Source: a virus
Virus record (IMG/VR): IMGVR_UViG_3300025646_000055
Span: 1-53,608 of that record
DNA length: 53,608 nucleotides
Reading direction: 5' to 3' (one strand)
The notes under the pieces are model-generated. The model was not told the DNA's origin and did not search any database. It saw only the letters and a program-made list of their open reading frames with translations. A program made the position numbers and the translations under genes. Of the stretch, positions 1-7,125 are shown one piece after another. Numbering within the stretch: position 1 is the first letter of the stretch; each line of letters starts with the position of its first letter.

Positions 1-36
1 ATCAAAGTGGTGACAGCTTGGAAAGACGAGCAACTT

Positions 37-161
37 AGTCAGGTGGCGGAATGGTAGACGCTGTATAGGAGACGGAGGTCTGGTATCTCTTGGGAAAACT
101 AAAGTACCCCTATATGATATTGGTAGCTAGAATAATACAGGTTCGAATCCTGTCCTGACTA
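37..161 (+). tRNA. tRNA-Leu-like gene with expanded middle
   Basis: The acceptor AGTCAGG (37-43) pairs with CCTGACT (154-160), and the T arm is ACAGG-TTCGAAT-CCTGT. The acceptor and Leu-type D arm match those of the Leu-like genes at 412, 9832, 10000 and 10281. At 125 nt it is about 35 nt longer than a class II tRNA. The extra sequence lies between the D arm and T arm, where TATAGG/CCTATA can close a large loop. No convincing anticodon loop is visible, so the isotype rests on the body only. Confidence 0.6.
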
Positions 162-184
162 CAAATTAACTTAAATAAAATAAT

Positions 185-406
185 ATGATGAAATTGTTCA
201 ATGGTGATGTTTATGATGTTGGTCAGACAGTTAATGGTATTTCAAAATTCATTTATTTTAACGATAGATGGCACTATTATGCAGAACATATTACAAGAGA
301 ATATGAATACTCTCAAGAAGATTTAACTAAATTAATTCACGATGATAAAATGAATGGATGGGACGAAGTTACTTTTTTAGGAAATATATTTTCACATATT
401 GAATAG
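185..406 (+). CDS. Hypothetical small protein between two tRNAs
   Basis: 73 aa, starting at the first of two tandem ATG codons 23 nt after the first Leu-like tRNA and ending 5 nt before the next. It is rich in aromatic and acidic residues (WHYYAEHI, YEYSQEDL), with no membrane segment or signal peptide. I recognise no family. It is probably co-transcribed with the flanking tRNAs, since no promoter of either class seen in this genome lies directly upstream. Codon use is AT-rich like the protein-coding parts of the window and unlike the tRNA array, which supports a real gene. Confidence 0.6.
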   Translation: MMKLFNGDVYDVGQTVNGISKFIYFNDRWHYYAEHITREYEYSQEDLTKLIHDDKMNGWDEVTFLGNIFSHIE

Positions 407-411
407 AATTT

Positions 412-505
412 AGTCAGGTGGCGGAATTGGTAGACGCACAGAGGAGGCGTATGTACTCTCTGGTTCTGGAATAATTGAATGCTGGTTCGAGTCCAGCTCT
501 GACTA
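412..505 (+). tRNA. tRNA-Leu-like, 14-nt anticodon loop
   Basis: Acceptor AGTCAGG/TCTGACT, D arm GCGGAATTGGTAGACGC, T arm GCTGG-TTCGAGT-CCAGC. The anticodon stem CAGAG/CTCTG closes a 14-nt loop instead of 7. Leu identity is inferred from the body shared with other AGTCAGG genes; the anticodon cannot be read with confidence. Confidence 0.65.
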
Positions 506-520
506 CTTTTAAAAAAAGAC

Positions 521-551
521 TTGGCTACCCGAGATATTGTTCGTATATTTA
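521..551 (+). promoter_or_regulatory. Early-type promoter
   Basis: TTGGCTACCCGAGATATTG followed by TTCGTATATTTA. It matches the repeated TTTGG...TTCGTATATTTA consensus of nine sites in this window and resembles the Bacteroidota -33/-7 pattern. It reads into the DUF932-like gene. Confidence 0.75.
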
Positions 552-580
552 TGGAATAGAAATAAATAAAAATAAAAGTT

Positions 581-1381
581 ATGTTAAATTATCAAGCAAC
601 AGAGTTTAAAACCAACAGTGAAATTAGAACAATGGCCCCATCAGTATTTACTGATAAGCCTTCAAGTAATGTTTCTCAACACTATACCCACATTCCTACC
701 TCACGTGTAATTGAGGATATGAGGTCATTAGGATGGGATGTTGTTGATGCTAAGGAAGTTAAAGCAAGGAAAGGTCAGGGTACCCAAAAACACCTAGTAA
801 TATTCAGAAACCCAAATGTGGTTATTGATGGTGAGGATGGAGATACAGTATGGCCTCAGATTTTGCTTACCAATTCACATGATGGTAAGAATGCATTCCA
901 ATTCCAAGCTGGTTTGTTCCGTTTGGTTTGTGAGAATGGATTGGTTATTTCAACTCAAGATTTTGAGAAAGTAAAGATGCGTCACATGGGTTACACATTT
1001 GAGGAATTGCAAGAGCAAATCCGTTTCATGGTTGCTCGCCTACCTTTAACTGTTGAGTCAATGAATAAGATGAAGCAGATAGAATTGAATGAGGATCAAA
1101 TGGTAGAATTTGCTAACCGTGCCTTACAAACCCGCTTCAATGAAGAGGAAATGAACCGTATCCAAATTGATGTAAACCAATTACTGGAAGCAGACCGAAA
1201 CGAGGATAAAGGCAATGATGTATGGGTGGTATTTAATCGTATCCAGGAAAAATTATTAAACGGTGGATTCAATTATACCTCAGGTAATAAAACCCGTAAA
1301 GCCCGTAAAATCAAGAATTTCCAACAAGATACTAAAGTAAATGCTGAATTGTTTAATTTGGCACTTGAATATGTTGGTTAG
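581..1381 (+). CDS. DUF932-like phage/plasmid protein
   Basis: 266 aa. The NSHDG motif (98-102) followed by GLFRLVCENGL (111-121) is the signature I know from DUF932/DUF945, a family common on phages and plasmids whose biochemical role is unsettled. The C-terminal half is helical and charged, ending in a basic TRKARKIKN stretch that could touch nucleic acid. It is expressed from its own early-type promoter, with the start codon about 30 nt after the -7 box, and is followed by a GC-rich hairpin, so it is probably monocistronic. The family call is by motif only; the function is unknown. Confidence 0.8.
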   Translation: MLNYQATEFKTNSEIRTMAPSVFTDKPSSNVSQHYTHIPTSRVIEDMRSLGWDVVDAKEVKARKGQGTQKHLVIFRNPNVVIDGEDGDTVWPQILLTNSHDGKNAFQFQAGLFRLVCENGLVISTQDFEKVKMRHMGYTFEELQEQIRFMVARLPLTVESMNKMKQIELNEDQMVEFANRALQTRFNEEEMNRIQIDVNQLLEADRNEDKGNDVWVVFNRIQEKLLNGGFNYTSGNKTRKARKIKNFQQDTKVNAELFNLALEYVG

Positions 1382-1401
1382 TAAATAATCATAACCTATA
1401 T

Positions 1402-1427
1402 GGGGGTCCTGCGGTTGGCGGGCCCCC
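1402..1427 (+). terminator. Strong hairpin after DUF932-like gene
   Basis: GGGGGTCC (1402-1409) pairs with GGGCCCCC (1420-1427), an 8-bp stem, 20 nt after the stop codon. It lacks a clean T run, so it may act as an RNA-stabilising 3' end rather than a full intrinsic terminator. Confidence 0.5.
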
Positions 1428-1494
1428 GTATTATATTATGGTGGGGGGTATATGTACGTATTATATTATTATTACCCACGTATGCTGATATCCG

Positions 1495-1566
1495 TCGATG
1501 TGGGGGTGGCGGGAAAAAGGGCCTATGGTAATGGAGAGCACTCGTACACCTTTCCACCCCCGACAA
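1495..1566 (+). ncRNA. GC-rich structured intergenic RNA (possible leader)
   Basis: GGGGGTGG near 1501 pairs with CCACCCCC near 1554 (8 bp), with short complementary GTCG/GAC outside it. The enclosed 45 nt is GC-richer than surrounding genes. It lies just upstream of the 44-aa ORF at 1589, so it could be a structured 5' leader or an independent RNA. The role is unknown. Confidence 0.4.
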
Positions 1567-1588
1567 ATATATACTTATATTTTAAAAA

Positions 1589-1723
1589 ATGAAAAAAATA
1601 GCAGAACAAATCCTTGAATTAGATAAGCGCCTAAAAGACCATCCTTATGATCTTACCGCTAGAACAAAACGTAATGAATTAGTTGAGGAACTATGTCATT
1701 TAATCTTGAAATCTCACCGTTAA
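1589..1723 (+). CDS. Hypothetical 44-aa helical protein
   Basis: A short ORF encoding 44 aa, beginning MKKIAEQILELDKRLKDHP and ending LILKSHR. The pattern of Leu/Ile with Lys/Glu predicts one or two amphipathic helices separated by the HPYDLTART turn. It sits alone between a GC-rich hairpin and the next early promoter. The composition is protein-like and AT-rich, which is why I accept it despite its size. No family recognised. Confidence 0.5.
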   Translation: MKKIAEQILELDKRLKDHPYDLTARTKRNELVEELCHLILKSHR

Positions 1724-1815
1724 ATCAATTATACCCCCCACAATGCGATACGTTTTACATTTTGGTCCTTTTGGTAAAGATTTCAAAATATCTTAAAGAT
1801 TTCTCTTAAAAAAGA

Positions 1816-1848
1816 TTTGGATATATGAAGGTATATTCGTATATTTAT
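1816..1848 (+). promoter_or_regulatory. Early-type promoter
   Basis: TTTGGATATATGAAGG then TATTCGTATATTTATA. It matches the early consensus and lies 20 nt upstream of the start of a four-gene overlapping operon (1868-3620). Confidence 0.75.
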
Positions 1849-1867
1849 ATGTATAATTAAAAAAGTT

Positions 1868-2125
1868 ATGAATAAAAAAACATGGTACTTGACACCAAAA
1901 AGTCAAGAAGAAACACAAGACGTGCCTTTCGTTGTAGGAGGGTTGTATAAAAACTCTGATAATGTATTCCACATCTTAATAAGAGTTGTCGATGACAAAT
2001 ACTTTTTAGTTAATGTTTCTGATGGCGAAACAATTCATAGTTGTTATTTATCAAAAACAGACATGAAAGCCATGTTAAACGACCATTACACCCTAGTAGC
2101 AGAACAAATAGAAGCGAAGCCATGA
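1868..2125 (+). CDS. Hypothetical protein, first gene of a 4-gene operon
   Basis: 85 aa, with an AAAAAAGTT purine-rich stretch before the ATG. The sequence looks like a small beta-rich domain (VPFVVGGLYKN, FHILIRVVDDKYFLVNV) followed by a helix. No signal peptide or known motif. Its stop overlaps the next start as ATGA, which indicates translational coupling with the 181-aa protein downstream. No family recognised. Confidence 0.65.
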   Translation: MNKKTWYLTPKSQEETQDVPFVVGGLYKNSDNVFHILIRVVDDKYFLVNVSDGETIHSCYLSKTDMKAMLNDHYTLVAEQIEAKP

Positions 2126-2667
2126 AAAAGTACACAAAAGGAGAGCTAAACAACATCCCTGATGAGTTGGTTGAAATCATGCTTGACAGGCAAGAGCAGC
2201 AGGGGAATAAACGCGATGCGAGTGTTTTTGAGAAAGATTTAGATAATGATATAAGTGCAGGAGGTTTCAATTGGGGTAAAACTGTTGAAGATGCCAATGC
2301 TTGGCATAACGCTTTGTATTATAAAAACTTCGATGTAATTTTAAAACACCCTGCTAACCTAAAAAACAAGTACCCGATGCTTATGTGGGTTGGTAATAGT
2401 GAGGCAGCGGTTAAGAATAAAGAACGAAAACGTGTTGTTTTCATGGAGAAGTGTGGTAAATATATAACTTGGATGCACGCAGAATCTTTTGAGGAGGCAG
2501 AAAAGCATATAGATACTTGCGATTGGAAATACGCAGAACCAGTAATCGAAGAACAAGAACAGCCAGTCGAGTTTCCCACTTCATCTATACCTGAATTTGG
2601 TACAGATGAATGGATTGATGCTTGCGAGAGATTGTTTAGTGGGATGCGTAAAACCAAGTCAAATTAA
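2122..2667 (+). CDS. Hypothetical 181-aa phage protein
   Basis: I chose ATG 2122 because it forms an ATGA overlap with the previous stop; the frame is open further upstream to 2041, which gives a longer but less likely form. The protein is mixed alpha/beta, with a GGFNWGKTVEDANAWHNAL segment near residues 52-70 and an acidic C-terminal third. It sits in an early operon with an Imm5-like protein. No family recognised, no transmembrane segment seen. Confidence 0.65.
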   Translation: MKKYTKGELNNIPDELVEIMLDRQEQQGNKRDASVFEKDLDNDISAGGFNWGKTVEDANAWHNALYYKNFDVILKHPANLKNKYPMLMWVGNSEAAVKNKERKRVVFMEKCGKYITWMHAESFEEAEKHIDTCDWKYAEPVIEEQEQPVEFPTSSIPEFGTDEWIDACERLFSGMRKTKSN

Positions 2668-2679
2668 AATCAAGAAGGG

Positions 2680-3087
2680 ATGAAAAAATCAGATTTACAA
2701 CAGCGACTTGAAGACGTAGAAAAAGAACTTGCAGAAGCAAAGGCATTGCTTGCAAAAGTAGAAACTAAGTCAAGGGTCGTGGACTCGGTGAAGGATATAC
2801 CTAATAGAGATTGGTTTATAACTTCTGGAGGAGAGGTAGAAGATGTTAGTAGCGACGACCTTAACCAACTGTCAACCAAAGAACGAGCAGAGGCAGTACT
2901 TGCGCTTATTCAGCTAATTGAAATCCATGCAGCTATTGAGCAGGAACTTAATGCGGACTATAATATTCTGATAGTAAGTTCTTGTGAAAATAAATACATT
3001 CACTTCTATTTTGAATCAGATGAACTTGCAGAAGAGTTTCAATCCAAGCACAAGGACTTAATCGAAACCGTAAGAAAAGGGTTATGA
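2680..3087 (+). CDS. Hypothetical protein with N-terminal coiled coil
   Basis: 135 aa. Residues 1-35 are heptad-like (QQRLEDVEKELAEAKALLAK), predicting a coiled coil; a short compact domain follows. The stop overlaps the next start (ATGA at 3084), so it is coupled to the Imm5-like gene. An AAGAAGGGATG-type site precedes the start. No known domain recognised; it may be an oligomerising adaptor, but that is speculation. Confidence 0.65.
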   Translation: MKKSDLQQRLEDVEKELAEAKALLAKVETKSRVVDSVKDIPNRDWFITSGGEVEDVSSDDLNQLSTKERAEAVLALIQLIEIHAAIEQELNADYNILIVSSCENKYIHFYFESDELAEEFQSKHKDLIETVRKGL

Positions 3088-3620
3088 AAACAACACTAAA
3101 CCTAATTAGGCTTTGTCAACCGTGTGAGGAATCATGGAAAACCTTACTAACCTTTCTCAACAAGACAGAGGCAGACCATGAAGAATTAAGCATCAGAACG
3201 ATTCTTGATGCTTGCGGCGTATCAGATGCTATTTGGGCGCTAAGAGCAGTCGATGGTCATGATAAAGAGATACGTCTATTTGCTTGTGATTGTGCAGAAT
3301 CTGTACTTCATATCTTCGAATCCGAATATCCTAACGACAACAGACCAAAAATGGTTATTGAAACAGCTAGACGATACGCTAATGGACAAGCCACAAAACA
3401 AGAGTTAAATGTTGATGGTTCTGCTGCTTGGAATGCTGCTTGGAATGCTGCTTGGTCTGCTGCTAAGGATGCTGCTAGTTCTGCTGCTTGGTCTGCTAGT
3501 GATGCTGCTTGGTCTGCTGCTGGGAATGCTGCTAGGGTTGCTGCTTGGGGTGCTGTTTCCGCTGCTGATAGTGATGTCGAACTAGAAAAACAAAAAGAGT
3601 TTTTACTTAAGTACATTTAA
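3084..3620 (+). CDS. Imm5-like protein with Ala/Trp repeats
   Basis: 178 aa. The central segment FACDCAESVLHIFESEYP followed by NDNRPKMVIETARRYANG (about 66-101) matches the pattern I know from the Imm5 'putative immunity protein' family (FE..yP.D.RP..aIe.aR). It is followed by a striking repeat of AAW/NAAW/SAAW units (about 114-160), which should form an Ala-rich helical bundle. It is last in a coupled four-gene operon. Imm5 proteins were named from toxin-immunity loci; the role in phages is unknown and inhibition of a host factor is only a possibility. The repeat is encoded by near-identical GCTGCTTGG codons, so its length could vary by slippage. Confidence 0.7.
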   Translation: MKTTLNLIRLCQPCEESWKTLLTFLNKTEADHEELSIRTILDACGVSDAIWALRAVDGHDKEIRLFACDCAESVLHIFESEYPNDNRPKMVIETARRYANGQATKQELNVDGSAAWNAAWNAAWSAAKDAASSAAWSASDAAWSAAGNAARVAAWGAVSAADSDVELEKQKEFLLKYI

Positions 3621-3639
3621 CCAATGAGCCCACAACTCA

Positions 3640-3996
3640 TTACACAATCTCACAACCAATATTTCCAGTTGCTTTAATTCTTACTTTAGTAGAATCAATT
3701 ATACTTGCTGGGGTGAGATCAAATGTGGTTGATCCTTCTTTAAAGATAACAATTCCCATTTTATAATCCTCTATAATTTCACCCCCAGCATTGGTTTTAT
3801 TGTCTACTACCATTCCTTGGAAAGATGCGGTAACAGCATTTCCTTGTAGATGTGGGGTGGTTTCTAAAAATAAATAACATGAACCTGATAGATTTGATTT
3901 TCCGGAAATCGTTACTGTATATGTTGTTGAGGTATTAAGGTTTTCTTTTAATAAAATACCATTACCATCTAATTCTGCTGAGCTATAAGTTGCCAT
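3640..3996 (-). CDS. Putative late virion protein (minus strand)
   Basis: 118 aa, rich in Thr, Ser and Gly, with a beta-strand pattern (TTYTVTISGKSNLSGSCYLFL) typical of small virion decoration or fibre-associated proteins. No signal peptide. Reading the minus strand, ATATTTATAAACAAA lies just upstream of the ATG, matching the late promoter element used by the structural genes, so late expression is likely. It converges with the early operon ending at 3620. It is one of only two minus-strand genes in the window. Function inferred only from composition and promoter. Confidence 0.6.
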   Translation of the reverse strand: MATYSSAELDGNGILLKENLNTSTTYTVTISGKSNLSGSCYLFLETTPHLQGNAVTASFQGMVVDNKTNAGGEIIEDYKMGIVIFKEGSTTFDLTPASIIDSTKVRIKATGNIGCEIV

Positions 3997-4004
3997 TTAT
4001 TTTT

Positions 4005-4019
4005 TGTTTATAAATATGT
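4005..4019 (-). promoter_or_regulatory. Late-type promoter (minus strand)
   Basis: On the minus strand the sequence is ATATTTATAAACAAA, about 10 nt upstream of the ATG at 3996. It is one base from the TATAAATA-containing element seen before the late genes. Confidence 0.5.
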
Positions 4020-4092
4020 TAAAATTTAAGGTAGGTTTGTATATAAGTATAGGGGTAGGGATGGAGGGGGGGATTAAGTATTTGTGAGGAGA

Positions 4093-4124
4093 TTTGGCTC
4101 CCTAAAAAATTGTTCGTATATTTA
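4093..4124 (+). promoter_or_regulatory. Early-type promoter
   Basis: TTTGGCTCCCTAAAAAATTG then TTCGTATATTTATG, 18 nt upstream of the gene at 4142. It heads an operon of seven tightly packed small genes to 6015. Confidence 0.75.
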
Positions 4125-4141
4125 TGTAAATTAAAAAAGTT

Positions 4142-4513
4142 ATGAAATTAGGTCCTATCGCCCAAGAGTGGGTAAAAATTAAAGAGATGTATGATGTTAA
4201 CACTAATGGAAATTCTGAGTATGGGAAGAATTTTGAAATTGGTGGTGAATTAGATCAAATGATTTCTAGTTTTATAGATAAGTTAGGGAAACTTACTGAA
4301 CATTTTGGATATCGATGTATTATTGATGGTGTAAAAATGGATTTATGGAAAGATAGAATTTGGAATTTGTGTGAAAATGCAGGTTTACTTCCTCCTCTTC
4401 CTAGATCTATTGAAGAATTTATTGATGATGAAATTAATGATGATTGGGAAAATCATATATATGAAGATACTTTTAGTGAAGATGAATTTGATAAACAAAT
4501 TTATAATGGCTAA
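4142..4513 (+). CDS. Hypothetical acidic protein
   Basis: 123 aa, first gene behind the early promoter. The C-terminal third is strongly acidic (EEFIDDEINDDWENHIYEDT), which recalls small DNA-mimic or host-modulating early proteins, but nothing specific supports that. It overlaps the next gene by 8 nt. No motif or membrane segment recognised. Confidence 0.6.
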   Translation: MKLGPIAQEWVKIKEMYDVNTNGNSEYGKNFEIGGELDQMISSFIDKLGKLTEHFGYRCIIDGVKMDLWKDRIWNLCENAGLLPPLPRSIEEFIDDEINDDWENHIYEDTFSEDEFDKQIYNG

Positions 4514-4673
4514 AAAAAAGTTAAAGGTATTTGAAGAGTATTATGAGGCTGTTTTATATTGTGTATTGAATAATATAAGTTATAATACAATTTCTAAATA
4601 TCATACTCGTTTAAACACCTCAAGAGATTGGTTTGTTATCCAACATAATAAAAAAGTTTTGAAAAATGGCTGA
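4506..4673 (+). CDS. Hypothetical 55-aa basic protein
   Basis: 55 aa starting at ATG 4506 (MAKKKLKVFEEYYEAV), which overlaps the previous stop; the same frame is open upstream but that part overlaps the preceding gene and is unlikely to be translated. It ends in an 8-nt overlap with the next start. It is basic, with a Tyr/Ser/Thr-rich middle. No family recognised; accepted because of the overlapping start/stop chain. Confidence 0.55.
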   Translation: MAKKKLKVFEEYYEAVLYCVLNNISYNTISKYHTRLNTSRDWFVIQHNKKVLKNG

Positions 4674-4980
4674 GAAAAAAGGTTTTACAGGAAAAATGTT
4701 TTATGATTTTGATACTTCTAAATGTTGTGAGGTTGAATATAAACCCGGAAAATGGGGAAGAGTAACATCTCGTGAGTTTAGAAGTTTTAACGGTAAAAGA
4801 AGAATTTTAAACGTAGATGACCCTTCAAATTTATTTTATGAATTATATGAAGGTCCAGTATATTTTTATGGTACTAATACCAGAGTTAAGGATACTGAAT
4901 TATGTCCAGGATATAATTATCCGGGAGGAATTGATCCTAGAGAGGAATTCAGAGTAACAGGTAAAAGAGGAAGAATATGA
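4666..4980 (+). CDS. Hypothetical protein
   Basis: 104 aa, mixed alpha/beta, with a Cys pair at KCCEVEY (about 19-20) and aromatic-rich YELYEGPVYFYG. It overlaps both neighbours (8 nt upstream, ATGA downstream), so it is part of a translationally coupled run. No known domain recognised and no export signal. Confidence 0.6.
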   Translation: MAEKKGFTGKMFYDFDTSKCCEVEYKPGKWGRVTSREFRSFNGKRRILNVDDPSNLFYELYEGPVYFYGTNTRVKDTELCPGYNYPGGIDPREEFRVTGKRGRI

Positions 4981-5318
4981 GATCTTTATTTTTAGGTATT
5001 TTATTATTTACTTTAGGACAGATAGCGGTGTGGTTTCAAACTAATGGTCAGTTTATATCTCCTTGGATTAAAAAAAATCCTATTATAATGTCCTTTATAG
5101 GGGTTCCTATTAGTTTTGTTTATATTTGGGCTACTACCTATATTGTAGAATATTATGGGGGAGAATTATGGCCCTCAAGACTTATAGGATTTGCAACAGG
5201 GATATTAAGTTTTAGTTTTCTTACCTATATTTATCTGGGAGAGGGATTATCTCTAAAAACATTAATAACTTTAATATTAGCTATTATAATTGTGTTAATA
5301 CAAGTGTTTTATAAATAA
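4977..5318 (+). CDS. Small integral membrane protein (4 helices)
   Basis: 113 aa with four hydrophobic segments at about residues 3-20, 34-56, 68-86 and 92-111, separated by short polar loops, one containing GGELWPSRLIGF. It should sit in the host inner membrane. Its start overlaps the preceding stop by ATGA. Early expression of a membrane protein could alter envelope or exclusion functions, but no specific family is recognised. It is too large for a typical single-helix holin and lacks a charged C-terminal tail. Confidence 0.65.
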   Translation: MRSLFLGILLFTLGQIAVWFQTNGQFISPWIKKNPIIMSFIGVPISFVYIWATTYIVEYYGGELWPSRLIGFATGILSFSFLTYIYLGEGLSLKTLITLILAIIIVLIQVFYK

Positions 5319-5321
5319 ATT

Positions 5322-5543
5322 ATGGGTTATCGAGAATTATTTAAACATAATGATAAATTATATATCATTAAAGCTAAATCCCCTATTTCATCTTTTATAG
5401 ATAAACAAGGTCAACTCCATTTAAATTTTGTTAAAGAAATGCAAGATTTTTTTAAATGTAACCATACTTTAAAAACTGAATCCCATTTCTTATTTGTTGA
5501 AACAATTGAAGAAATTGAATTTGAAGAACTATGCCACGAGTAG
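5322..5543 (+). CDS. Hypothetical 73-aa protein
   Basis: 73 aa beginning 3 nt after the membrane protein stop. Two short beta hairpins are suggested (KLYIIKAKSP, SHFLFVETIEE), with an acidic end. The last 13 nt overlap the zinc-ribbon gene. No family recognised. Confidence 0.55.
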   Translation: MGYRELFKHNDKLYIIKAKSPISSFIDKQGQLHLNFVKEMQDFFKCNHTLKTESHFLFVETIEEIEFEELCHE

Positions 5544-5719
5544 ATTATGATGAGGTTATTATGGATGAAGCCTTTCATCCTTGTATCCATTGCGGTGAAA
5601 TTGAGTTTTATTGGGATGTTGATATTTATAAATGTTGTGGGTGTGGTGAAATATTAGAAGCACCCAAAACTTATAAACCCAAAGAAAAGAAAAAATTAAA
5701 AAAATTCAAAGACGAATGA
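5531..5719 (+). CDS. Small zinc-ribbon protein
   Basis: 62 aa. C18-x2-C21 and C35-x2-C38 form a zinc-ribbon pair (CIHCGEIEFYWDV ... CCGCGEI), followed by a Lys-rich tail (KPKEKKKLKKFKDE). Such small ribbons commonly bind nucleic acid or a protein partner. It overlaps the previous gene by 13 nt and the next by ATGA. Zinc binding is inferred from the cysteines; partner unknown. Confidence 0.65.
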   Translation: MPRVDYDEVIMDEAFHPCIHCGEIEFYWDVDIYKCCGCGEILEAPKTYKPKEKKKLKKFKDE

Positions 5720-6015
5720 AAGATTTTTTAAAAAAACTATGGCAGTGGTTATTAGACCAAACTGATATTGATGAAATGATTGAAGCTGAAGTTGAAGAAG
5801 TAAAAAAAGAATACAAAGAAACTAAAGCTAAAATTAAAGAAGTTAAAGATGAGGTTGAACACCGAGTTGAAAGAGTAAAAGAAGAAGTTAAGGATGTAGT
5901 TGAAACTGCTCAAAAAGTAAAATCACAAATTGATGATATTAAAGGTGCAGTTAAAGGTGAGGTTAGAAAAGGTAGAAAACCTTCTACAAAAAAACCAAAA
6001 GTAAAAAAGAATTAA
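5716..6015 (+). CDS. Charged coiled-coil / amphipathic repeat protein
   Basis: 99 aa. An N-terminal hydrophobic-aromatic patch (FLKKLWQWLLDQ, 4-15) is followed by an 11-residue-like amphipathic repeat of Glu/Lys with Val/Ile (about 20-78), then a basic tail rich in Lys and Pro. The repeat resembles apolipoprotein/LEA-type amphipathic helices that lie on membranes or form long coiled coils. It is last in the operon that starts at 4142, before the next early promoter. Function unknown. Confidence 0.6.
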   Translation: MKDFLKKLWQWLLDQTDIDEMIEAEVEEVKKEYKETKAKIKEVKDEVEHRVERVKEEVKDVVETAQKVKSQIDDIKGAVKGEVRKGRKPSTKKPKVKKN

Positions 6016-6021
6016 AAAAAA

Positions 6022-6054
6022 TTTGGCTACCCGAGATATTGTTCGTACATTTAC
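6022..6054 (+). promoter_or_regulatory. Early-type promoter
   Basis: TTTGGCTACCCGAGATATTG then TTCGTACATTTAC, 20 nt before the SWIM-type gene at 6075. It is nearly identical to the promoter at 521. Confidence 0.75.
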
Positions 6055-6074
6055 AATGTTAAAAAATAAAGGTT

Positions 6075-6521
6075 ATGCCACTATTCATATTTGCTAATTT
6101 AAATAAACATGGGAATTTAAGAAAACGATTGATATATCGTCCTTCTTCCCAATTTTCATATTCACCTAAAGGTTTAGGTAAATTTGTTTCTACCCGCTCA
6201 TTTAAATATACTTATGAGCATGATTTTTTACCCCCAGGTTTATATACTAATTTTGAAGGAAAAAAATATATTACTCCAACTTGGCAAGAAGTTCACCCCC
6301 AAACTACCTTAGAGGATATTAATTGGATTAAACCTAAAAAAATAGAGCGTGAAATCCCTAAAGATACATGGGAATTCAAATCATCCTCTAGTGAATCAGT
6401 GTATACCGTGAAACAAACAGGACATAATAAATTTCAATGTAATTGTCCAGGATATTGGAGAAGTGCTGAGCGAAAATGTAAGCATGTAAAAGAAGTAGAA
6501 AAATGTGTGAGTGTAAAGTAA
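6075..6521 (+). CDS. SWIM-type zinc-finger protein
   Basis: 148 aa. The C-terminus carries C122-x-C124 ... C135-x-H137, with a 10-residue spacer: the CxC...CxH signature of SWIM zinc fingers, which bind DNA or proteins. The preceding segment (about 90-118, WEFKSSSSESVYTV) is the usual beta-rich lead-in. The N-terminal half is unrecognised and aromatic-rich. It overlaps the HNH gene by 19 nt, so the two are likely translated together. The motif is clear; the partner is unknown. Confidence 0.7.
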   Translation: MPLFIFANLNKHGNLRKRLIYRPSSQFSYSPKGLGKFVSTRSFKYTYEHDFLPPGLYTNFEGKKYITPTWQEVHPQTTLEDINWIKPKKIEREIPKDTWEFKSSSSESVYTVKQTGHNKFQCNCPGYWRSAERKCKHVKEVEKCVSVK

Positions 6522-6883
6522 ATTGGTGTAATAATAAAACTGAGTATTATAATAAAACTCAAAAATATATTTATTGTTCTACTCATATTAAATATAAACA
6601 ATACGCTAGTAATGCTTCTTCCCGTCCCTGGTTAATGTATAAAGTAGAAAAAATAGTTAATAATGATTTGATTTGTGAACATTGTGGGTTAGATATGATA
6701 AAACAATATGGTCAAGAAAATTTTAAATCTATTATTACAGCAATGGATGTTGATCATATTAATCCTAGTATTAAAGGTACCCCTGAAGGTGAACAACCCA
6801 ATAATTATCAGTTACTTTGTAAAATGTGTCATGTAATCAAATCTCATAAAGAAGGAGATTTTAAACCTAAAAAATATAGATAA
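6503..6883 (+). CDS. HNH endonuclease
   Basis: 126 aa. An HNH core is visible: C58-x2-C61, D84-H85 in MDVDHINP, an N100/N101 pair in PNNYQLLC, and C106-x2-C109-H110. It fits the zinc-supported HNH family that nicks or cuts DNA. The N-terminus has an additional CECKVNWC / CSTH cysteine set that may bind a second zinc. It could be a free-standing homing enzyme or serve host DNA breakdown; neither neighbour looks interrupted. It overlaps the 72-aa gene by one base. Confidence 0.8.
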   Translation: MCECKVNWCNNKTEYYNKTQKYIYCSTHIKYKQYASNASSRPWLMYKVEKIVNNDLICEHCGLDMIKQYGQENFKSIITAMDVDHINPSIKGTPEGEQPNNYQLLCKMCHVIKSHKEGDFKPKKYR

Positions 6884-7101
6884 TGGCTAGAGAAAAAGCA
6901 TACCCTCAATCATCAGTAGTAATGGTATTTAAAACTTCTAATCGTTCAAATGCTAAACTAAAGATAAAAACTTGGAAAAATAAAACCATAGACCAAGTTT
7001 TAGAAGAAGATCTTATAGGTGTTCCTAAAAATGCAGAAATTGTGGAATTAGGATTAGGGGAAAAATTTATTAATATTTGGAAAAAGAAATATAAATTATA
7101 A
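6883..7101 (+). CDS. Hypothetical 72-aa protein
   Basis: 72 aa, basic, starting on the last base of the HNH stop codon (TAATG). It has a beta start (SSVVMVFKTS) and a helical middle. No family recognised. It ends at the hairpin shared with the opposing lipoprotein gene. Confidence 0.55.
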   Translation: MAREKAYPQSSVVMVFKTSNRSNAKLKIKTWKNKTIDQVLEEDLIGVPKNAEIVELGLGEKFINIWKKKYKL

Positions 7102-7123
7102 AAGGAGGTTTTATCCTCCCTTT
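7101..7123. terminator. Bidirectional terminator hairpin
   Basis: GGAGG (7104-7108) pairs with CCTCC (7115-7119), flanked by A and T runs on both sides, between two convergent genes. It should terminate both strands. Confidence 0.7.
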
Positions 7124-7125
7124 AC

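Noticed and set aside
3308-3616. 102-aa minus-strand ORF opposite the Ala/Trp repeat
   Set aside because: It is the antisense reading of the GCTGCTTGG repeat, giving a low-complexity Ala/Gln product.
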